Positions 59,266 through 64,000 of a stretch of 64,000 nucleotides of DNA are shown piece by piece (the first letter of the stretch is position 1; the number at the start of each line of letters is the position of its first letter). A model generated the notes under the pieces. That model did not search any database. It saw nothing but the letters and a program-made list of their open reading frames with translations, and was not told the origin of the DNA. The stretch is taken from assembly GCF_021352225.1 (NCBI RefSeq), contig NZ_JAAUVI010000003.1, forward strand, positions 124,001-188,000. Direction: 5' to 3'. The translations under genes and the position numbers were made by a program. Source of the DNA: Methylobacterium sp. C25. Lineage in GTDB: Bacteria; Pseudomonadota; Alphaproteobacteria; Rhizobiales; Beijerinckiaceae.

Positions 59266-61053
59266 TCAGGCCGCGATGGCGTCGACGTCCGGCTCCGGCG
59301 CTTCGGCCTGGGCTGCCATGAACTGCGCCCGCGCCAGCTCGGCGAAGCGGCCATCCTGCGCGACCAGCTCCTCGAAGGTGCCGCTCTCGATGATGCGGCC
59401 CTCGTGGAAGACCAGGATGCGGTCGGCATCGCGGATGGTGGCCAGGCGGTGGGCGATCACGAAGGTCGTGCGATCCTTCATCACCTCCTCAAGCGCACCC
59501 TGGAGCTTGCGCTCCGTCGCCGCGTCGAGGGCACTCGTTGCCTCGTCGAGGATCAGCACCGGCGGGTTCTTGAGCAGCGCACGGGCGATCGAGAGGCGCT
59601 GGCGCTCGCCGCCGGAGAGCGAGCGGCCGCGCTCGCCGATGATCGTGTCGAGACCGTCGGCCTGGCGGGCCATGAATTCGCTGGCCTGAGCGCGCTCCAG
59701 CGCATCGAGCATCTCGGCATCGGTGGCGTTCGGACGCCCGACCTGCAGGTTCTCGCGGATCGAGCGGGCGAAGAGCATCGGCTCCTGGAACACCACGCCG
59801 ATGTTGTGGCGCAGGCTGGTCAGGCCGATGTCGCGGATATCGGTGCCGTCGATGCGGATCGTGCCCATGCTCGGATCGAAACTGCGATGGAGCAGGCCCA
59901 GCGTCGTCGACTTGCCCGAGCCGGTGGTACCGACCAGTGCGACGGTCTGGCCGGGCTCGGCCTTGAACGACACGCCGTCCAGCGCCTTGCGGCGACCGTC
60001 ATAGGAGAAGCCGACGTCGTCGAAGCTGACCTCGCCCTCGAAGCGGGCGACCTGGCGGGCATGCGGGCGGTCACGCACGGTGGGCACCGTGTCGATGATC
60101 TCGAAGAACTCACGCATCTTCGGTGCCTGCTGAAACAGGCCGTTGACGAAGGTCACGACGTGGTCGAGGCGCGCCACTAGCATGGTCGCGAGGCTCATGA
60201 AGGCGACGACCTCACCGACGCTGGCCGAGCCGTTCTGGTGCAGGAAGATGCCGGTGATGAAGATCGCGGTCATGGTCAACGTGGCCGAAGCCTTCGTCGC
60301 CACGGCGGCAAGCGCCCACCAGGACAGGACCGGGATCTGCGCCTTGAGCAGGTCGGTGATCATGCCATGCATCGCCTCCTTCTCCGCCTTGGCGCGGGTG
60401 AAGGACTGGATCACGGCGACGTTGCCGATCGCGTCGGAGGCGTGCGCAGCGAGCCCCGAATGGAATTGCTCGACCTTGCCCTGAAGCTGCTCCGTGCGGC
60501 GCATGACGAAGGAGGTCAGCGCCGTGAAGACGAGAACCAGCACAACGAGGATCGAGCCGAGCTGCCAGTTGATGAACAGCGTCATCGGCAGCAGCACGCC
60601 GAGCGAAACGAGCGCGGCGAAGTGGTCGCGGAAGAAGCCGAGCCAGAGCCAGGACATGCCGTTGGTGCCCTCGAGCATCGCCTTGAGCACACGGCCGGAA
60701 TGGTTGGCCGAGTGGAAGGCGATCGGCAGGTCGAGCACGTGCTCGAAATAGCTCGCCATCGTCGAGAGACGGTTGCGATGGGCGAGCCGATCGGAATGGA
60801 GCGCGATAGCGACGCCGGCACCGATGGTGAAGATGCCGAAGGCGACCCAGGCGGCGATCCACGGAACCATGGTCGTGAACGCGTTCGCGCCGCGGCTGAG
60901 ATGCGTCAGGCCGTCGATGATCCGGCCCATGATCAGCGGCTCGGCGAAGGCGGCGACGGCCAGGAGAACGTTGGCCGCGACGAGGCCGATCGCGAGGCGC
61001 TTGTCGGCGCCGAGCAGACCCATGACCCGCGCATAGAGACGAATCATCGACAT
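59266..61053 (-). CDS. ndvA: ABC exporter, NdvA/ChvA-like (cyclic beta-glucan)
   Basis: A half-transporter of 595 residues: six membrane helices in the first 310 residues, then an ATPase domain. Walker A GTTGSGKST is at 375-383, signature LSGGERQRLSIARA near 478, and Walker B VLILDEATSALD near 500. The overall length and the DLPIAFHSANHSGRVLKAMLEGT region fit the NdvA/ChvA exporters of cyclic beta-1,2-glucan. Other lipid-linked or polysaccharide substrates are possible; no glucan synthase gene lies in the window. A start at ATG 61047 is also possible. Confidence 0.82.
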   Translation of the reverse strand: MSMIRLYARVMGLLGADKRLAIGLVAANVLLAVAAFAEPLIMGRIIDGLTHLSRGANAFTTMVPWIAAWVAFGIFTIGAGVAIALHSDRLAHRNRLSTMASYFEHVLDLPIAFHSANHSGRVLKAMLEGTNGMSWLWLGFFRDHFAALVSLGVLLPMTLFINWQLGSILVVLVLVFTALTSFVMRRTEQLQGKVEQFHSGLAAHASDAIGNVAVIQSFTRAKAEKEAMHGMITDLLKAQIPVLSWWALAAVATKASATLTMTAIFITGIFLHQNGSASVGEVVAFMSLATMLVARLDHVVTFVNGLFQQAPKMREFFEIIDTVPTVRDRPHARQVARFEGEVSFDDVGFSYDGRRKALDGVSFKAEPGQTVALVGTTGSGKSTTLGLLHRSFDPSMGTIRIDGTDIRDIGLTSLRHNIGVVFQEPMLFARSIRENLQVGRPNATDAEMLDALERAQASEFMARQADGLDTIIGERGRSLSGGERQRLSIARALLKNPPVLILDEATSALDAATERKLQGALEEVMKDRTTFVIAHRLATIRDADRILVFHEGRIIESGTFEELVAQDGRFAELARAQFMAAQAEAPEPDVDAIAA

Positions 61054-61310
61054 GGTGGAAAATTCTCCCAGCCCGCCCCCAGGAGAGCCATCCGGGCGCG
61101 AGCCGCGGCAAGTCCTCCCGTCCTCTGCGACCTGGGATCTAGAGGCCCTTATCGCATCGTGACGAAGGGCTTATCGCAGGTCCAGGCTGAACGCTGCATG
61201 AGCCGGGGAATGATTTCCGCTTCAGATTTTACGCTTCGTTCAGCGTGTTTTTTTAAATCTATGGTGCTGCTCTGCAGGAACGCGCGGAGCCAGGGGCCGA
61301 GCGTCGCGTC

Positions 61311-62084
61311 ATGGATCTCGCAACCTGCATCGGTCTGCTCGGCGGCTTCGGCGTCGTCTTCACCCTGATCATGATCGATGGCGGCGACTTGAGCGCCTAC
61401 TACGACAAGTACGCCCTCATCGTGATCTTCGGCGGCGCCACCATGGCGACGATGATGCGTTTCCCGTTCGCGACCATCCTGCACGGCGTGCCGATGGGCC
61501 TGCGCTACGCCTTCACCATGCGGGCGAGCAAGCCGCGCGAGTTGATCGAAGAAATAACCAAGATCGCCGAAGTCGTCCGCAAGAGCGGCCCGATCGCGCT
61601 GGAATCGATGGAGATCTCTGATCCGTTCCTGGCCCAGGGCGCGCGCTACATCGCTGACGGCTACGACCGCGAATTCATCCGCGACGCGATGGAGCGTGAC
61701 CGCGACACTTTCCTGATGCATCTCGACGAGGGCTCGAAGATCTACCGCGCCTTCGGTGGCTGCGCCCCGGCCTGGGGCATGATCGGCACCATCCTCGGCA
61801 TGGTGACCGCGTTCGCCCACATGTCGGACCCGTCGAAGCTCTGGCCCGCCATGGCGACCGCGCTGCTCGCCACGCTTTACGGCGCGCTGATCGCGAACAT
61901 GTTCGCCCTGCCGCTCGCCGACAAACTGCACCTCAAGGTCAAGGAAGAGGCCGTTTCGCGCTCGCTGATCATCGACGGCGTGCTGCTGATCCGCGACCAG
62001 AAGAGCGCGACGCTGGTGCGCGAGATGCTCGTCGCCCATCTGCCGCACAATCACCGCGACGAACTCACCGCCGGAGCGGCGTGA
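61311..62084 (+). CDS. motA: Flagellar motor stator protein MotA (PomA-like)
   Basis: The stator subunit that couples ion flow to torque, 257 residues with four membrane helices. Family blocks are visible: DLATCIGLLGGFGVVF at the start, the cytoplasmic loop with RDAMERDRDTFLMHLDEGSKIYR, and the PAWGMIGTILGMV helix with the conserved Pro. No motB follows: downstream lies a flavoprotein gene on the other strand. MotB must be encoded elsewhere, or this is a spare stator copy. Confidence 0.92.
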   Translation: MDLATCIGLLGGFGVVFTLIMIDGGDLSAYYDKYALIVIFGGATMATMMRFPFATILHGVPMGLRYAFTMRASKPRELIEEITKIAEVVRKSGPIALESMEISDPFLAQGARYIADGYDREFIRDAMERDRDTFLMHLDEGSKIYRAFGGCAPAWGMIGTILGMVTAFAHMSDPSKLWPAMATALLATLYGALIANMFALPLADKLHLKVKEEAVSRSLIIDGVLLIRDQKSATLVREMLVAHLPHNHRDELTAGAA

Positions 62085-62177
62085 CTTACCGAACCGCCGC
62101 GCTTCCGGTGCGGCGCGAGCGCGACTGCTCGTCGCCATCCGGCGGCAAGGGCCTGCCTTAGGCAGCCCTCGCCCGTC

Positions 62178-63434
62178 TCAGCCGAACAGATCGCGGGTGA
62201 TCGTCCTGTACCAGGCGGCGCCGAGCGTCGCCTCCTTCGCCCTGACCTCGAGCGGGGCATCGTCCGGGCTCAGGCCGCCGGCTCCCGGCACGGAGATCAG
62301 AGCGTCCCATTCGGGCGCATAGACCCCGGCGACGGAGAAGGCGTAATCGGGCGCCGCAAGACTGTAGCAGACGTTGATCAGCCGCGGCTCATCGGGCTTT
62401 CGCCCCGCGTAGAGGTCGGCGATCGCCTGGGCGCAGACCTTGCCTTGCGCGTTCGCCGAGAAGGCGGATTTCGGCATCGCTCCGGCCGCCGATGCATCGC
62501 CCAGCACGTGGATGCCCGGCACCCGGATCGACTCGAAGGTCACCGGGTCGATGCGGCACCAGCCATAGGCATCCGCGAGGCCAGCCTGGAAGCAGAATTC
62601 CGGCGCGTGCTGAGGCGGGATGACGTTCGCGACCGCCGGCTTGAACCGCCCTCCCTCGGACTCGAGGAGCATCGACCCGGCATCGACCCGTTTCAGAGTA
62701 CCGCCCTTCGAGGCCGGGACCCATTCGATATGGTCGGGATAGAGGGTTTTCCAGGCAGCCTCGAACAGCGGCTGCTTCGAATATTTGTCTTTTGCGTCGA
62801 GCACGATCACCTTCGAGCGCGGCTTATGCGTCTTCAGGTAATCTGCGATCAGACTCGCCCGTTCGTAGGGGCCTGGCGGGCAGCGATAGGGCATGCCCGG
62901 CACGGAAATAATGACGAGGCCGCCATCCTCCATCGCCGCGATTTGGCGCGCCAGAAGGCTGGTCTGCGTCCCGGCTTTCCAGGAATGCGGCATCACGAGG
63001 CTCGCTGCCTCGTCGTAGCCGGGAATCGCGTCGAAGCGCATCGCGACACCGGGAGAAACCACGAGCCGGTCGTAGGCGAGGCTGCCGCCGCCCGCGAGCC
63101 GAACCCGGCGCGTCTCCGCCTCGATCGCGGTCACCGTGTCCCGGACCATCGTGACGCCGGCACGTGCCACGCCCGCGTAATCGAAGGTCACGGCAGAGAT
63201 CGGCAACATCCCGGCGATGACGGCATTGCTCGACGGGCAGGAGGTATAGGTCGCCGACGGCTCGACCAGCGTCACGCCGAGGCCGAGCCGGACCAGTTCG
63301 CGCGCCACCGTCACGCCACCATAGCCGCCGCCGACCACGACGATCGCCGGCTTCGCCTGCGCCAGGGCCGGGGCGGCGAGCGCCGTAGCCGTCAATCCGC
63401 CGAGGACCTGGCGGCGGTTCGCGCGGCCGCTCAC
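62178..63434 (-). CDS. fccB: Flavocytochrome c sulfide dehydrogenase, flavin subunit
   Basis: A periplasmic FAD protein of 418 residues that oxidises sulfide to sulfur. GTG 63434 overlaps the cytochrome-subunit stop as GTGA. The signal peptide has the twin-arginine pair NRRQVLGG followed by a hydrophobic run ending ALAQ, fitting Tat export of a folded flavoprotein. The FAD motif VVVGGGYGG is near residues 32-40. Cys66 (SCPSSNAV) and Cys185 (MPYRCPPGPYER) match conserved Cys positions, and the latter lies in the redox-active part. A longer upstream frame is not used. Confidence 0.87.
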   Translation of the reverse strand: MSGRANRRQVLGGLTATALAAPALAQAKPAIVVVGGGYGGVTVARELVRLGLGVTLVEPSATYTSCPSSNAVIAGMLPISAVTFDYAGVARAGVTMVRDTVTAIEAETRRVRLAGGGSLAYDRLVVSPGVAMRFDAIPGYDEAASLVMPHSWKAGTQTSLLARQIAAMEDGGLVIISVPGMPYRCPPGPYERASLIADYLKTHKPRSKVIVLDAKDKYSKQPLFEAAWKTLYPDHIEWVPASKGGTLKRVDAGSMLLESEGGRFKPAVANVIPPQHAPEFCFQAGLADAYGWCRIDPVTFESIRVPGIHVLGDASAAGAMPKSAFSANAQGKVCAQAIADLYAGRKPDEPRLINVCYSLAAPDYAFSVAGVYAPEWDALISVPGAGGLSPDDAPLEVRAKEATLGAAWYRTITRDLFG

Positions 63435-63760
63435 GGCGCGATCTTCCGGTCGCGTCCGAGGAAGGCTGCGATCGCATGCGCTTCGCTCGACGAGAACCCC
63501 TTGGCGATGCGCGGCATGATCGTCCCCCCTCGCGCGCCGGAGCGATAGGCGCCCATCGCCGTTTCGATTTCGGAGACGGTGAAGCTTTCCAAGGCGGGCA
63601 TCTCGGTCGAACCAGCAGCATGGCAGCCCGAGCACGAAGACGCTCCGGCCGGGGGACGCTCGGCCGACAAGGCGCTCCCGTTCACCGCCACAGCAAACGC
63701 GAGGGCCGGCACCACCAATATCGATTGAAAAATCGCCACGCCTATCGACACGTGCACCAC
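63431..63760 (-). CDS. fccA: Monoheme c-type cytochrome, sulfide dehydrogenase partner
   Basis: A small periplasmic cytochrome of about 109 residues. The single heme site is CSGCH (CxxCH) near residue 45, with the probable Met axial ligand in the C-terminal part (a GGTIMPRIAKGF segment). The N-terminus is a hydrophobic signal segment. The GTG at 63760 is a guess, favoured by AGGA eight bases upstream; GTG 63757 is equally possible, and the frame is open to 63811. It would pass electrons from FccB to the respiratory chain. Confidence 0.75.
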   Translation of the reverse strand: MVHVSIGVAIFQSILVVPALAFAVAVNGSALSAERPPAGASSCSGCHAAGSTEMPALESFTVSEIETAMGAYRSGARGGTIMPRIAKGFSSSEAHAIAAFLGRDRKIAP

Positions 63761-63893
63761 CGATTTCGTCCTACTAGTTGGTAGAATGCCGAGATCAATG
63801 ATGCAAGTCACGATGCGTCATGCGCCACCGCCGTCAATTCGGGATGCCGCAGGCGACCGGTCCGATCCGGGGTCGCAGCCCGTCGGGCCGTGC

Positions 63894-64000
63894 CTATTTG
63901 GCGACCAGCAGGGCCCAGTACACCTTGTACTTGGAGCCCGGGGCATAGGCCGTGGCGATCCCCATCCGGGTCGCGTCGGCGGAGAGCATCACGGCGTTGT
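63894..64000 (-). CDS. CAP-domain protein, 3' end only
   Basis: An open minus-strand frame runs from the right edge to the TAG at 63894-63896, giving 34 residues. The block RMGIATAYAPGSKYKVYWAL matches the end of the CAP-domain lipoprotein at 35.9 kb (PGSxYKxYWAL). The rest of the gene is outside the window. It is a second, diverged member of the same family in this genome. Confidence 0.7.
   Translation of the reverse strand, partial: NAVMLSADATRMGIATAYAPGSKYKVYWALLVAK

Overview
The window is a 64-kb piece of a high-GC alphaproteobacterial chromosome. Gene content points to the Hyphomicrobiales and most likely to Methylobacterium or Methylorubrum. The clues are a (2S)-methylsuccinyl-CoA dehydrogenase and a methylmalonyl/ethylmalonyl-CoA epimerase of the ethylmalonyl-CoA pathway, two phasins for polyhydroxyalkanoate granules, an ATP12-type F1 chaperone, a short prolyl-tRNA synthetase, and the block nuoA-N / birA / rnj / epimerase / DUF1467 / proS / lolCD / dnaE. 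The genus is an inference from content and order, not from a database search. I see no insertion sequence, prophage or CRISPR array. Almost all DNA is ordinary chromosomal coding sequence.

Layout. 1-2744: gltX (5' end cut by the window) and gltA. 2745-4640: a gene-poor stretch with strong hairpins, a small secreted protein, a glyoxalase-type protein and a palindromic intergenic repeat. 4654-16397: a mostly leftward block with dnaE, lolD, lolC, proS and a sugar-type MFS transporter. It is interrupted at 8.3-10.9 kb by an accessory patch with two PAS-only proteins and small ORFs. A promoter-plus-terminator pair at 14.86-15.04 kb on the + strand suggests a small RNA. 16646-35253: a long leftward series, read in transcription order as the complete nuoA-N operon, birA, rnj, epimerase and a DUF1467 protein. 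35622-39773: tRNA-Asp, a CAP-domain lipoprotein, DedA, two tiny proteins, ATP12, a HAD phosphatase and a PsiF-like protein; rluC follows upstream of these. 41500-49902: a VOC protein, a YegD-type Hsp70, an M32 carboxypeptidase, an NTF2-like/TetR pair behind a twin palindromic operator, an aldo/keto reductase, rarA and a DegP-type protease. 49985-51332: two phasin genes, the second with a palindrome lying inside its promoter spacer. 51602-64000: two divergent GT4 glycosyltransferases, a small conserved protein, mcd, an EamA exporter, a YihY membrane protein, a membrane-anchored protein, an NdvA-type ABC exporter, an orphan motA, a flavocytochrome c sulfide dehydrogenase pair, and the 3' end of a second CAP-domain gene.

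How the genes fit together. Complex I, citrate synthase and ATP12 serve respiration. Mcd and the epimerase serve C2/C1 assimilation, and the phasins store carbon from the same acyl-CoA pool. LolCD, NdvA, DedA, the glycosyltransferases and DegP serve the envelope. No obvious undescribed multi-gene system stands out. The best leads are regulatory or architectural: the TetR twin operator, the palindrome in the phasin promoter, the PAS-only pair with a shared C-terminal helix, the candidate + strand small RNA, the His-rich insert in NuoL and the C-terminal extension of NuoE.
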